From NCBI RefSeq assembly GCF_001905725.1, contig NZ_LIWB01000032.1, positions 1-36,362 on the forward strand: a stretch of DNA of 36,362 nucleotides. Reading direction: 5' to 3'. A program made the position numbers and the translations under genes. How positions within the stretch are numbered: position 1 is the stretch's first letter; every line of letters begins with the position of its first letter. The DNA comes from Streptomyces sp. CB02400. GTDB taxonomy: Bacteria > Actinomycetota > Actinomycetes > Streptomycetales > Streptomycetaceae. The notes under the pieces were generated by a model. The model did not search any database. It was not told the DNA's origin and saw only the letters and a list, made by a program, of their open reading frames with translations. This document shows positions 8,338 through 16,373 of the stretch, one piece after another.

Positions 8338-9360
8338 ATGACTGACGAACATGAGGCCGATGAGCCGGTCGCCGACCCCGCCGTGTCGGTGGTCGGTCCG
8401 GGCGACGGTGAGACGATCTTCCTGGGCACCACGCGACTGCGCGTCCTCGAAGACGGCAGAAACACCGGGCACCGCCTCGGGCTCGCCGAGTCCGTCCTCG
8501 CGCCGCACACGCCCGGACCGCCGCAGCATCGTCACGCCCAGCACGACGAGGGTTTCTACATCATCTCCGGCACGGTCCGGTTCACGGTCGGCGAGAAGGA
8601 CTACGACGCGGCCGCCGGCACGCTCGTGATGGTCCCGCCTGGAGCCCCGCACACCTTCGCCAACATGACCGACCAACCGGCCGTCATGCTCAGCACTTTC
8701 ACGCCAGATCTGTACGTGCAGTACTTCCGAGACCTCCAGGACATGATCGCCAGCGGCCAGGCATTGACGCCACAGGCGAACATCCAAGTGATGAGCCGTT
8801 ACGCCACCGAACCCGCCACCGACTTCGCCCAGAAACCGGAAGGACAACGCCGTCCGGCTGCCCGGTACCGGATCCGTGCAGCCCAGGCGGCTCCCACCTC
8901 TCAAGGTCCGGGTCGCTTACGCACCCGCTCATGCATTTGTCGGTGCTCCCCTGCTGAGGATGTGGTCACCTACAACTGGTGGCCGTGGATGGGAATCATG
9001 AACGTCGCATATTGGATCGCCGCCGGCCTTCTCGCTCTCTTCTACCTCTATGGGGGCGGGGTGAAGGTGGTCCGGAGCCGGGAGCAGCTCCGACCGATGA
9101 TGGCCTGGGTGGACAGCACGCCGATGCCGGCCGTCAGAGCCATCGGGGTGATCGAAGTGCTCGGCGCGTTCGGGCTGATCCTCCCGCCGCTGACCGGCAT
9201 CGCTCCCTGGCTGGCCCTGGCTGCGGCCATCGGGTTCGCGGTCCTGCAGATCGGCGCGATCAGGGTTCACCTGAGCCTCGGAGACCGCCGGATCGCTCTC
9301 AACATCACGCTTGTTCTCGCTGCGGCCGTGACCATCTGGCCGGCGACAACATGGCTGTGA
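8338..9360 (+). CDS. Cupin domain in one frame with DoxX-like membrane protein, 340 aa
   Basis: Residues 1 to about 165 form a cupin: metal-binding PQHRHAQHDEGFYIISGTV and the second motif PPGAPHTFANMT are present. From about residue 220 (ATG 8989 or 8998) a DoxX-like membrane protein follows, with four hydrophobic segments (WIAAGLLALFYLYGG; AIGVIEVLGAFGLILPP; WLALAAAIGFAVLQIGAI; LNITLVLAAAVTIWP). These are normally separate proteins. The linker (about 171-216) is Arg/Pro/Cys-rich and looks like translated intergenic DNA, so the cupin probably lost its stop codon; DoxX may still start independently at 8998. Both are likely LysR-controlled, with the cupin cytoplasmic and DoxX in the membrane. 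Confidence 0.75.
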   Translation: MTDEHEADEPVADPAVSVVGPGDGETIFLGTTRLRVLEDGRNTGHRLGLAESVLAPHTPGPPQHRHAQHDEGFYIISGTVRFTVGEKDYDAAAGTLVMVPPGAPHTFANMTDQPAVMLSTFTPDLYVQYFRDLQDMIASGQALTPQANIQVMSRYATEPATDFAQKPEGQRRPAARYRIRAAQAAPTSQGPGRLRTRSCICRCSPAEDVVTYNWWPWMGIMNVAYWIAAGLLALFYLYGGGVKVVRSREQLRPMMAWVDSTPMPAVRAIGVIEVLGAFGLILPPLTGIAPWLALAAAIGFAVLQIGAIRVHLSLGDRRIALNITLVLAAAVTIWPATTWL

Positions 9361-9389
9361 CTTCAGACATGGCCGGCGGCCTATGAGTT

Positions 9390-9627
9390 CGTTCCACGAT
9401 CACGACGGGCGTTCTTGAGGCGGCGCCAAGCGAAGAGGACCGTCGGCTTCTCGGACTCTGGGCTGCCGATTGCGCCGAGCGGATGTTCCCGCTGTTTCGA
9501 GGTGAAGACTCCCCCTGACGCCCTCACTCGCGAGGCGATCGAGAATACCCGGGCCTACGCACACCGCAGGGAGGCTTCAGGTTCCGGAATCGCGTGGATC
9601 GTCGGGGCTGTTCGCGGGTGGGGCTGA
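9390..9627 (+). pseudogene. Imm-5-like putative immunity protein, broken
   Basis: Starting near 9411 one frame reads VLEAAPSEEDRRLLGLWAAD and continues CAERMFPLFRGEDSP to a stop at about 9510. The next frame continues PDALTREAIENTRAYAHRRE and ends at 9627. Together they match the N-terminal third of proteins annotated as putative immunity proteins (Imm-5-like family: WAADCAERVLPLFE, then REAIEGARAFARG). A frameshift separates the two parts, no start codon lies in frame, and the alanine-rich remainder of the family is missing. Dead gene. Confidence 0.6.
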
Positions 9628-9855
9628 GCTGGGGCTTTGACGAGCTCAAACCGCCGTTCCCCATCGCGTGGAGATCATCACCCGACTGCGTGCATAGTGC
9701 AATCATGTGGGGCTCCAGGCCCTCCGAAGCGGTGCCGCTCCGCCGACCTGACCGGCCGCGGCGTCATGGGTTTTCTCGTCACTCCCCAGCGTGGCCGATG
9801 AGTTCGTGGCTCCCGGCCGGTCCAAGCTCGTGACACCCCAGGAAAGGACACCGCC

Positions 9856-10461
9856 ATGTCGGAGCTTCTCGTCGACTTCATCACCTCCCTCGACGGCCAC
9901 GCATCGGGAGAGGGATGGCCCGGGTTCTGGGGCCTGGAGGGACCGGAGTACCTCGCATGGCTCGGCGAGCAGCCCGAGGCCACCTACCTGTTGGGAGCGA
10001 ACACCTACCGTCTGATGTCGGGCTTCGCCGCAGGCGAGGTCCCGAAGGGCCAGGACGAGTTCAGGCCCGAAGAGGAGGCGTCCGTCGACGAGCTCACGCA
10101 AGCGTCCAAGGTGGTGTTCTCCTCCTCCCTCGAGGAGCCGCTGACGTGGGCCAACTCCACGCTCGTCCGCGACGACGCCGTCGAGGCGGTCCGCGCCATG
10201 AAGTCGAGTGGCCCGGGGCTCCTCAGCACCATCGGCAGCCTCAGCCTGTGCCGGTCCCTGCTACGAGCCGGACTCGTCGACCGCTTCCGGGTCGTGATGT
10301 TCCCGGTGATCACCGGGGCCACGGGCGAAGAACGCATCTACGACGGCTATCCGGACGTTGCCCTCGAGATGATCGAGCACCGCACCTTCGACGGCCGCAT
10401 CCAGCTGGTCGAGTACAAGCCCCGCGTGCTCGAGCACCCGCCGCTCGGCGTCCCGGCGTGA
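9856..10461 (+). CDS. Dihydrofolate reductase / RibD C-terminal family protein, 201 aa
   Basis: A complete single-domain reductase of the RibD-C (bacterial bifunctional deaminase-reductase C-terminal) family, related in fold to dihydrofolate reductase and expected to bind NADPH in the cytoplasm; the substrate is unknown for most members. Recognisable parts are the N-terminal strand LLVDFITSLDGHASGE, TYLLGANTYRLM, KVVFSSSLEEPLTWANSTLV, the cofactor loop LLSTIGSLSLCRSLLRAGLV, and the last strands beginning DRFRVVMFPVITG. ATG 9856 follows AGGAAAGGA at about ten bases. The length is usual. It sits between two broken immunity-type genes and is one of the few intact genes in this part. Confidence 0.88.
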   Translation: MSELLVDFITSLDGHASGEGWPGFWGLEGPEYLAWLGEQPEATYLLGANTYRLMSGFAAGEVPKGQDEFRPEEEASVDELTQASKVVFSSSLEEPLTWANSTLVRDDAVEAVRAMKSSGPGLLSTIGSLSLCRSLLRAGLVDRFRVVMFPVITGATGEERIYDGYPDVALEMIEHRTFDGRIQLVEYKPRVLEHPPLGVPA

Positions 10462-10551
10462 CGTCACCCCGTCCGCCGGTCTGGACGGTCGCCCGCCGGC
10501 GCCGGCAGGCGCGGAACAAGACCCGATAGGGGGCGAACGGCCAACGTCAGG

Positions 10552-10615
10552 ACGCCCGGTCCATCATCGCTGCGCGACAGGAGACGCCCGGTCCATCGTC
10601 GCTGTGCGACAGGAG
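10552..10615 (+). repeat. Tandem direct repeat, 2 x 32 bp
   Basis: Two adjacent 32-bp units, 10552-10583 and 10584-10615, each starting ACGCCCGGTCCATC and ending GCGACAGGAG. They differ at two positions (A/G at unit position 15 and C/T at unit position 22). They lie in the gap between the reductase and the broken Imm49-like gene. Each unit contains CAGGAG, a ribosome-site-like string, but no start codon follows. Confidence 0.8.
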
Positions 10616-10773
10616 TTGACGCCGCAGCAGAACAGGCACGGAGCCAGTGATCATGTCGGTGCCGAAGCCGGCTGGTCACGAAGAGGTCCCGTGCCTGCCC
10701 GCTCGTCTTCGCCCATCTCGAGCGCGTCCCTGTCCCGCACTCGCGCCGCGGCCGTTGGTATCCCCTGGTCAGC

Positions 10774-11158
10774 GTGCTGATGATCTGCTCGTGCGCGGTG
10801 GTCTCCGGCGCGCGGACCATCGAGAAGATCGCCGAGTGGGGCCAGCGCGCCGCCGTCGGCGATGGACGCGCTGTGCGGCTACCTGGCCGTCCTCCAAGGG
10901 CATTGCCCCGGTGCGTTTCCCGGTCCGGTGCCGCTGGGCAAGCCGGACGCCGCCGGGCGGGCGCGTGCGGCCGAGCAACTCGATGCGGCCGGGACGCCGG
11001 CGCCGGACCAGCGGCTGTTGCGCGTCCTGCTCGACGACGACAAGACCGCGTCCGAGCAGGCTCTTGAGGAACGGCTCGTGGCACATCGCGAAAGCGTCGG
11101 CACCGACCCGGCTGCCCGGAGCCTGCTGCCGGTGAAGGCCGTCACCCTGTCCGCCGCC
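10774..11158 (+). pseudogene. Imm49-family immunity protein, broken
   Basis: One frame gives ICSCAVVSGARTIEKIAEWG and, after a shift near 10862, another gives AMDALCGYLAVLQGHCPGAF followed by AEQLDAAGTPAPDQRLLRVL and EERLVAHRESVGTDPAARSL. These segments match the middle and C-terminal parts of Imm49-family proteins, predicted immunity proteins of polymorphic toxin systems. The N-terminal half is missing, and the C-terminal end (where the family continues LAALAVQVHGW) is replaced by sequence joining the dps relic. With at least one frameshift and both ends lost, it is dead. Confidence 0.65.
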
Positions 11159-11159
11159 T

Positions 11160-11513
11160 GTCCTGCGGCGCCGGTCTCCGTGGTGGCGCCGCGAGTGCTG
11201 AGCCTGCCGCCGCTGGACTCCAGGTGCGCTCGTCGACCAGGGCACCGGAGGTTCCCTTGGGCTCGCCGCCGAGGGTGGAGATCCGCTCGGCGAGGTCGTC
11301 GGTCATGGACCGCACCTCGTCCACCTGAGGGTCGAGCATCTCGTGGACCGCGATGAAGTGCGGACCGACCACGTTCCGGTGTATGTGCTTCAACGTCAGG
11401 TGCAGATCGTTCAGCGCGTGCAGGCACAGCTGCAGCATCGCCACGATCCGGCTGCTGTCCTGCCTGCTCATACCCGGCACGGTGTACGAGAGGTCGGAAC
11501 CCTGAGAGGGCAC
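11160..11513 (-). pseudogene. dps: Dps-family ferritin-like protein with internal deletion
   Basis: The start (GTG 11513, preceded by AGAGGAG) leads into a Dps protein: YTVPGMSRQDSSRIVAMLQ, then LCLHALNDLHLTLKHIHRNV and VGPHFIAVHEMLDPQVDEVR, with ferroxidase-site residues from the first two helices (the usual HWN reads HRN). After VDERTW the frame is wrong, while another frame reads AHLESSGG, the usual Dps ending. About 70 residues between are missing, including the last two helices. The join is CGCACCTGG, which would occur in both normal contexts (coding RTW and AHLE), pointing to deletion between short repeats. The frame is also broken, so no working ferritin shell can form. Confidence 0.8.
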
Positions 11514-11717
11514 GGCGCTACTCCTCTGTTCGTCCTATGCGGCGATGAACACAAGAGCAGGCCCGGGGCGGCACGTCGCGTGGCCGCGCACGACAGCCCG
11601 CGACTGTCACCGGAGCGGAGCACCCCGCCGGGCTGCGGGCCGTCCTCAGGCTCGGGCGGTCGCATCGTGTGTGGTGATTTATGGTGACGTAAGGAGCATG
11701 TCCCTACCGGAGGTGCA

Positions 11718-12599
11718 ATGATGCGCGCCGCGGCAGCGATCGTCTCCGGGGCTGTCAGTATGGCGCTCATCGCCGTGACGTCGGCGTGCGACCAGGGCGG
11801 GTCGGAGCCGTCGAACGTCCGTTACGGTGACTGCCCGATCTCAGGACAATACGGGGAGTTCGACCTGTCGCCCGAGACGGCGGGCGCCCTCACGGTCAAG
11901 ACGACCCTGCCCGCGCCCGGCTGGTGGAACGGCGACACGCCGGACTCCGTGACGAGCGGATACGAGTACTGCATGGCGGCCAACATCGCCTACCGGGCCG
12001 GTCTCGACCGGGTGGCGGTGAAGAACGCCCCCTTCCCGGAGGTCGTGTCCGGCCGGACCAAGGACTTCGACCTGGCCCTGGCACAGATCACGATCACCCC
12101 GGAACGGAGCAGGGCCGCCGCGTTCTCCCCGCCCTACCTCTCCTCGACCCTGGGACTGCTCATCAGGGACGGCGAGCAGATCGACGAGGACAACATCCGC
12201 GACGTCCGCATCGGGGTGGCCGAGGGCACCACGGGCGAGGAGTTCGTCGCGAACCGCCTCAAGCCGACCAAGCCCGTGACCGCGTTCGCCAACGACCCCG
12301 AGCTGGTCACGGCGCTGGAGGAAGGGCGGATCGACGCGGTCGTCCACGACACGACGATCCTGCTGGCGTATCCCCGGAAGAAGGAGGACAGGGTGCGCCT
12401 CGTGGGTCAGTACAGGACCGGGCAGAGCTACGGCGCCCTGTACCCGAAGGGGTCACCCGACAAGGAGGAGCTGGACCGGATCATCAAGCAGCTGATCGAC
12501 GACGGGACGCTCGCCAAACTGTCGGCCGTCTATCTCGGGGCCGCCTTCGGCCAGGATCCGGTCAAGATCCCGTACCTCACCGTCGACGACGGCTCCTGA
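11718..12599 (+). CDS. Family-3 extracellular solute-binding lipoprotein, 293 aa
   Basis: A periplasmic-type binding protein of family 3 (amino-acid and polar-substrate ABC transporters), anchored outside the membrane. It has an N-terminal hydrophobic segment and a lipobox ending VTSAC, with the lipidated Cys at about residue 24. The mature domain shows family features: GYEYCMAANIAYRAGLDRVAV, DFDLALAQITITPERSRAAA, FSPPYLSSTLGLLI, IGVAEGTTGEEFV and GRIDAVVHDTTILLAYP. ATG 11718 (or 11721) follows GGAGGT. No permease or ATPase gene is adjacent, so it is an orphan. It converges on the gene for a membrane sensor phosphatase, but a functional link to it is only a possibility. Confidence 0.9.
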   Translation: MMRAAAAIVSGAVSMALIAVTSACDQGGSEPSNVRYGDCPISGQYGEFDLSPETAGALTVKTTLPAPGWWNGDTPDSVTSGYEYCMAANIAYRAGLDRVAVKNAPFPEVVSGRTKDFDLALAQITITPERSRAAAFSPPYLSSTLGLLIRDGEQIDEDNIRDVRIGVAEGTTGEEFVANRLKPTKPVTAFANDPELVTALEEGRIDAVVHDTTILLAYPRKKEDRVRLVGQYRTGQSYGALYPKGSPDKEELDRIIKQLIDDGTLAKLSAVYLGAAFGQDPVKIPYLTVDDGS

Positions 12600-12621
12600 A
12601 CACCGTCGGGCGGGCGCATCC

Positions 12622-12660
12622 GTGAGGGGAGCACCGGTCCCGTGACCCCGTACCCCTCAC
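12622..12660. terminator. Possible bidirectional terminator between convergent genes
   Basis: An 8-bp perfect inverted repeat, GTGAGGGG (12622-12629) and CCCCTCAC (12653-12660), with a 23-base loop, lies between the stops of the two convergent genes and slightly overlaps the phosphatase stop codon. There is no U run, which is common for high-GC actinomycete terminators. The long loop makes this a weak call. Confidence 0.35.
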
Positions 12661-15422
12661 AGGTCGGCCATCAGGAGACCGCCCAGGCCCCCGGTGGTAC
12701 CGGCGTCCAGCGACTGCTCAGCCCAGATGATCTTCCCCCTGTCGGTGTACCGGGTGCCCCAGCGGCGCGACAGCTGGGCCACGAGGAACAGGCCACGGCC
12801 CCCTTCGTCGGTGATGGCCGCGCGGCGCAGGTGCGGGGAGGTGCTGGTGCCGTCGCCGACCTCGCAGATCAGACTGTCGCCGTCGCGCAGCAGTCGCAGG
12901 CTGATGGGGCTCGCTCCGTAACGGATGGCGTTCGTGACCAGTTCGCTGAGGATCAGCTCGGTCGTGAAGGCGGTCTCGCCGAGCCCCCAGGACTCCAGCC
13001 TGCCGGTCGCCTCGGCCCGGATCCGGGAGACGGCGGCGGGGTCGTCGGGCACCTCCCACTCCGCGACCCGGTCCGGGTCCAGCAGCCGGGTCCGTGCGAC
13101 GAGCAGGGCGATGTCGTCACTCGACCCGTCGCGCAGCATCGCGTCGAGCACCGCGCGACAGGTGTCGTCCGGGGTGGCTCCGTCCGTACGGAGCAGTGCC
13201 TCCCTCAGCATGCCGAGCCCGATGTCGATGTCACGCCCTCGGGCCTCGACCAGCCCGTCGGTGTACAGGACCAGTCGGCTGTCGGCGGCCAGCCGGAGTT
13301 CGGCCGTCTCGACCGGCAGACCCCCGCCCACGCCGAGCGGCGGGGCGACGGGGATGTCGGGGAAGGTCACGGAGCCGTCGGGCGACACCAGCGCCGGACC
13401 GGGATGGCCGGCCCGGGCCAGGACACACCGCCCGGAGACCGGATCGTAGACGGCGTAGAGGCAGGTGGCACCGGTGACGGCCTCGGTGTTCCCCTCGGCC
13501 GCCGCGTCCTGGTCGATCCGGGTGATCACATCGTCCAGGTGCGCGAGAAGCTCGTCCGGAGACAGGTCCAGCGAGGCGAAGTTGTGCACCGCGGTTCTCA
13601 GGCGGCCCATCGTCGCGGCGGCGTGCAGTCCGTGGCCGACGACGTCACCGACCACCAGGGCGACCCGGGCCCCCGGCAGCGGGATGACGTCGTACCAGTC
13701 GCCGCCCACGCCCGCCTGGGCGGGGAGGTACCGGTGCCCGACCTCCAGGGCGGACAGCTCGGGGAGCGTCCTGGGCAGCAGGCTGCGCTGGAGGGTGACA
13801 GCCGTGGTGTGCTCGCGGGTGTAGCGGCGCGCGTTGTCGATGCACACGGCCGCCCGCGTGCCGAGCTCCTCGGCGGGGAAGAGGTCGTCCGACTCGAAGG
13901 GATCCTGCTCCGAACGCCAGAACTCCACGACGCCCAGCAATTGCCCCCGAGCCTGGAGCGGCACGGAGATCATGGAATGGATCCCGTATTCGATGACCTT
14001 CCGGGTCTGCTCCGGGTCCTGGGCGCGCCATCCGTCGGCCATGGCGAGGTGCGGCACCAGGACCGGACGACCGGTGGTCATGCCTACGGACACGGGGTTG
14101 TCGGACACGTAGCGCAGGGACGTCCCGACCGGGTTGAGCGGCGCCTCCTCCCGGATGCCCGCGGCTGCGATCCGGCGCATCTCCGTACGCGCCCCCGTCG
14201 GCTCGTCACCGAGCAGCACTGACTCGACCAACTCCACGGTGGCGAAGTCGGCGAAGCGCGGGACCGCCACCTCGGTCAGTTCCTCGGCGGTGCGCTTCAT
14301 GTCGAGGGTCGTCCCGATCCGTGTGCTGGCCTCGTACAGCAGCTGCAGGCGCCCGCCCGCCACCTCCGCCTGGCCCGCGAGGGCGCGCAGCTCCGTGGTG
14401 TCCCGCAGGGTGGCGACGACGCCCCCCTTCGGACCCACCGGCCGCAGGCTGACCGCGAGCAGGAGATCCCCGGCGAGGAAGACCTTGTCCGTGACCGCCC
14501 GAGCCGATTCCAGCAGCCTGACCAGGGCCGGGCTCAGCCCCAGCGCCGTGACCGGCTCGCCCTCGGCCTTCGGCGGCAGGGCGAGCAGTCGGCGTGCCTC
14601 GTCGTTGACCAGCAGCAGCTTCCCGTCGCCGTCCGTGATGATCACGCCTTCGCGCACCGCGTGCAGCACCGCGTCGTGGTGCTCGTACATGCGGGTCATC
14701 TCCACCGGCAACAGACCTCGGGTCTGGCGCCGCAATCGCCCGCTGACCAGCGCCGACCCGCCCGCGGCAAGGAGCAGCGCGACACCGCCGGCCGCGAAGA
14801 GCACCGGGAGCTGGTGCTGCACCACACTGGTCACCTTGTCCACCGTGACCCCCACGGTGACGAGGCCAACCGCGGTCCCCTCCTCGTCGAAGACGGCCAC
14901 CGTCGAGTCGACCGCCTTTCCCAGACTGCTGTCGAACGTGGTCTGGTAGGGCTCACCTTCGAGCGCCTCGCCGTAGGAGGCGGAGACGTGCTCCCCGATC
15001 TGGTCCGGGTCCGGGTGGGTCCAGCGGAAGCCGTAGGGGCTCAGCGCCACGACGTAGTCGACGCCGGTCTTCTTGCGCACTGCCTCGGCATGGGGCTGAA
15101 GCGCGGCGGTCGGGTCATCGCTCTGCATCGCCTCCGCCGTGCCCGGCGCCTTCGCGAACGACTCGGCCGCCACCAGCGAGCGATCACCGGCCTCCTGGAT
15201 GGCGCTGTTGCGGTCCTGGATCACGAGCGCCACCACGGCCGTGACGATGAGCAACAGCACGACCACCAGTTGCAGCAGGAAGACCTGGCCGGCGACGCTG
15301 CGCGGATTCAGCAGGGACAGGACGCGCCGGCCGGCCGAGCCGCGCTGCCCCTCCGGGCCGACTTCCGACGGCACCCGGTTGCCCCGCCGACCCACCGGGA
15401 CGTATTGCCGAAGCTTGCCCAT
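12657..15422 (-). CDS. Membrane sensor SpoIIE-type phosphatase, PAS-GAF-PP2C-HATPase, 921 aa
   Basis: A large membrane receptor. Residues about 45-68 and 206-228 are membrane helices enclosing an extracellular sensor resembling CitA/DcuS-type domains (VDYVVALSPYGFRWTHPDPD). A PAS domain follows (about 245-345), then GAF (365-535), a SpoIIE/PP2C phosphatase domain (GGDWYDV near 573, GDVVGHG near 592, ending DGSSDDIALLVA) and a C-terminal HATPase (LILSELVTNAIRYG). In this family the phosphatase acts on phosphorylated anti-anti-sigma proteins and the ATPase can bind or phosphorylate them, so an external signal would control a sigma factor. No sigma or antagonist gene is adjacent. It is undamaged over 2.8 kb. 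Confidence 0.93.
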   Translation of the reverse strand: MGKLRQYVPVGRRGNRVPSEVGPEGQRGSAGRRVLSLLNPRSVAGQVFLLQLVVVLLLIVTAVVALVIQDRNSAIQEAGDRSLVAAESFAKAPGTAEAMQSDDPTAALQPHAEAVRKKTGVDYVVALSPYGFRWTHPDPDQIGEHVSASYGEALEGEPYQTTFDSSLGKAVDSTVAVFDEEGTAVGLVTVGVTVDKVTSVVQHQLPVLFAAGGVALLLAAGGSALVSGRLRRQTRGLLPVEMTRMYEHHDAVLHAVREGVIITDGDGKLLLVNDEARRLLALPPKAEGEPVTALGLSPALVRLLESARAVTDKVFLAGDLLLAVSLRPVGPKGGVVATLRDTTELRALAGQAEVAGGRLQLLYEASTRIGTTLDMKRTAEELTEVAVPRFADFATVELVESVLLGDEPTGARTEMRRIAAAGIREEAPLNPVGTSLRYVSDNPVSVGMTTGRPVLVPHLAMADGWRAQDPEQTRKVIEYGIHSMISVPLQARGQLLGVVEFWRSEQDPFESDDLFPAEELGTRAAVCIDNARRYTREHTTAVTLQRSLLPRTLPELSALEVGHRYLPAQAGVGGDWYDVIPLPGARVALVVGDVVGHGLHAAATMGRLRTAVHNFASLDLSPDELLAHLDDVITRIDQDAAAEGNTEAVTGATCLYAVYDPVSGRCVLARAGHPGPALVSPDGSVTFPDIPVAPPLGVGGGLPVETAELRLAADSRLVLYTDGLVEARGRDIDIGLGMLREALLRTDGATPDDTCRAVLDAMLRDGSSDDIALLVARTRLLDPDRVAEWEVPDDPAAVSRIRAEATGRLESWGLGETAFTTELILSELVTNAIRYGASPISLRLLRDGDSLICEVGDGTSTSPHLRRAAITDEGGRGLFLVAQLSRRWGTRYTDRGKIIWAEQSLDAGTTGGLGGLLMADL

Positions 15423-15714
15423 TTGTCCAGTATCAGTGACCCACCCGGTGCGCGCGGCTCAGGACGGGCCTGCCGGGCGGTGCCGCGGTGAACAGGGAGA
15501 GTGTCCGTCCGGACCCGTCGGCGGGCGAGGCGCGGCAGCCCGGCCCCGCACGCGGCGCCTGCTCCGGCGGAACCGCACTCCCGGCCCATGGGGCGGACCA
15601 CCTGCGCTGCGCCGGGGCCGCACCATCCAGGCCCTTGTTGCCGCCGCTTCGGCTGCGGCGTCGCGGCGCGCGTCACCTGGCCGATGGCGCGCCGATCACT
15701 ATGAGCCATTTCCA
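15423..15714. other. Gene-free stretch
   Basis: Nothing convincing on either strand. It is extremely G+C-rich; open frames in several directions are Arg/Pro/Ala-rich and mutually overlapping, as expected for noncoding GC-rich DNA. Any promoter of the sensor phosphatase gene should lie in the first part. Confidence 0.3.
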
Positions 15715-15850
15715 ACCTCAGGTTGAGGCTGGTGAAGGACGAGAACGGTCTTCACGATGCCGGTGATCCAGTTGGTGTCGCAGCGGAGCTTTCGCAGGAA
15801 ACGCTAGCTTTGGGAGGTGGCCATGGCCTACTTGCCGATGCATCAGGTCT
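15715..15850 (-). pseudogene. Transposase C-terminal tail, degraded copy 1
   Basis: The minus strand reads FLRKLRCDTNWITGIVKTVL followed by VLHQPQP and a stop, matching the C-terminus of the same DDE transposase family whose tail also lies at 16374-16550 (there LLWKLRCGTDRITDMVKAVV then VLHHVST). The DNA of the two tails can also be aligned directly (for example gtgaaggacga followed by acggtcttcac/acggccttcac). Only this tail survives, with an in-frame stop at its upstream side. Both tails point the same way and bracket the gene at 15965-16357. Confidence 0.65.
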
Positions 15851-15964
15851 TGGCGTGGTTGCTGTGACGGAGGCGTACTGGCCGGCAGTGGCGCCCGCGC
15901 CCGTGTGGAGACGATGGAGCCGTTCCCGGTGAGGCGCACCGGGAGAGGCCCCTCGCCCGTTCGT

Positions 15965-16357
15965 TCAGGAAGTCCGGATCGCCCGGTCGATCTCCGCGCC
16001 GGTACGGACCACGACGACGGGCCACCCGTCCCGGAGGGGGGCGGGCAGAAGTTCGCGGTCCGCGTCCTGCTGAATCATGGTCGGCCCGCCCGGGACGACG
16101 AGCACGGCATCCAGCCGTCGCAGCAGGGCGGCCAGGAGATCCATGATCCCGTCCCCTCCGAAGCGGTTGAAGGTGATGCCGGTCGGGTTGTTGAAGTACA
16201 CACCCGCCTCCTCCCCCTCCGCCGTACTCACCAGCAGGAAGTCCGTCTCGTGGTCCTGCACCACTGCATAGGGGCTGAGGACCTCGCGTGCGGCACTCAT
16301 GTCCAGCGGCGCCGGCTCACCGTTCTTGAACCGGCACACGAAGATGTCAAAACTCAT
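15965..16357 (-). CDS. Hypothetical protein between two transposase tails, 130 aa
   Basis: A complete small protein starting MSFDIFVCRFKNGEPAPLDM. The middle contains a compact alpha/beta pattern (YAVVQDHETDFLLVSTAEGE; ITFNRFGGDGIMDLLAALLR) and a C-terminal VLVVPGGPTMIQQ followed by WPVVVVRTGAEIDRAI. Similar proteins occur widely in Streptomyces without a known function. ATG 16357 has AGGA about eight bases upstream; a GTG at 16372 is in frame but poorer. The gene is flanked by directly repeated transposase tails, so it may have been carried or trapped by transposition. An immunity-type role is conceivable from size and context, but I see no diagnostic motif. Confidence 0.65.
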   Translation of the reverse strand: MSFDIFVCRFKNGEPAPLDMSAAREVLSPYAVVQDHETDFLLVSTAEGEEAGVYFNNPTGITFNRFGGDGIMDLLAALLRRLDAVLVVPGGPTMIQQDADRELLPAPLRDGWPVVVVRTGAEIDRAIRTS

Positions 16358-16373
16358 GGAGTCGTTCCTCACC

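Noticed and set aside
10552..10615. CRISPR-like repeat
   Set aside because: Only two units, directly adjacent with no spacer, and no cas genes.
12642..14222. Long plus-strand open frame (526 codons) opposite the sensor phosphatase
   Set aside because: Arises from the G/C third-position bias of the real minus-strand gene; its Gly/Arg/Val-rich translation has no domain.
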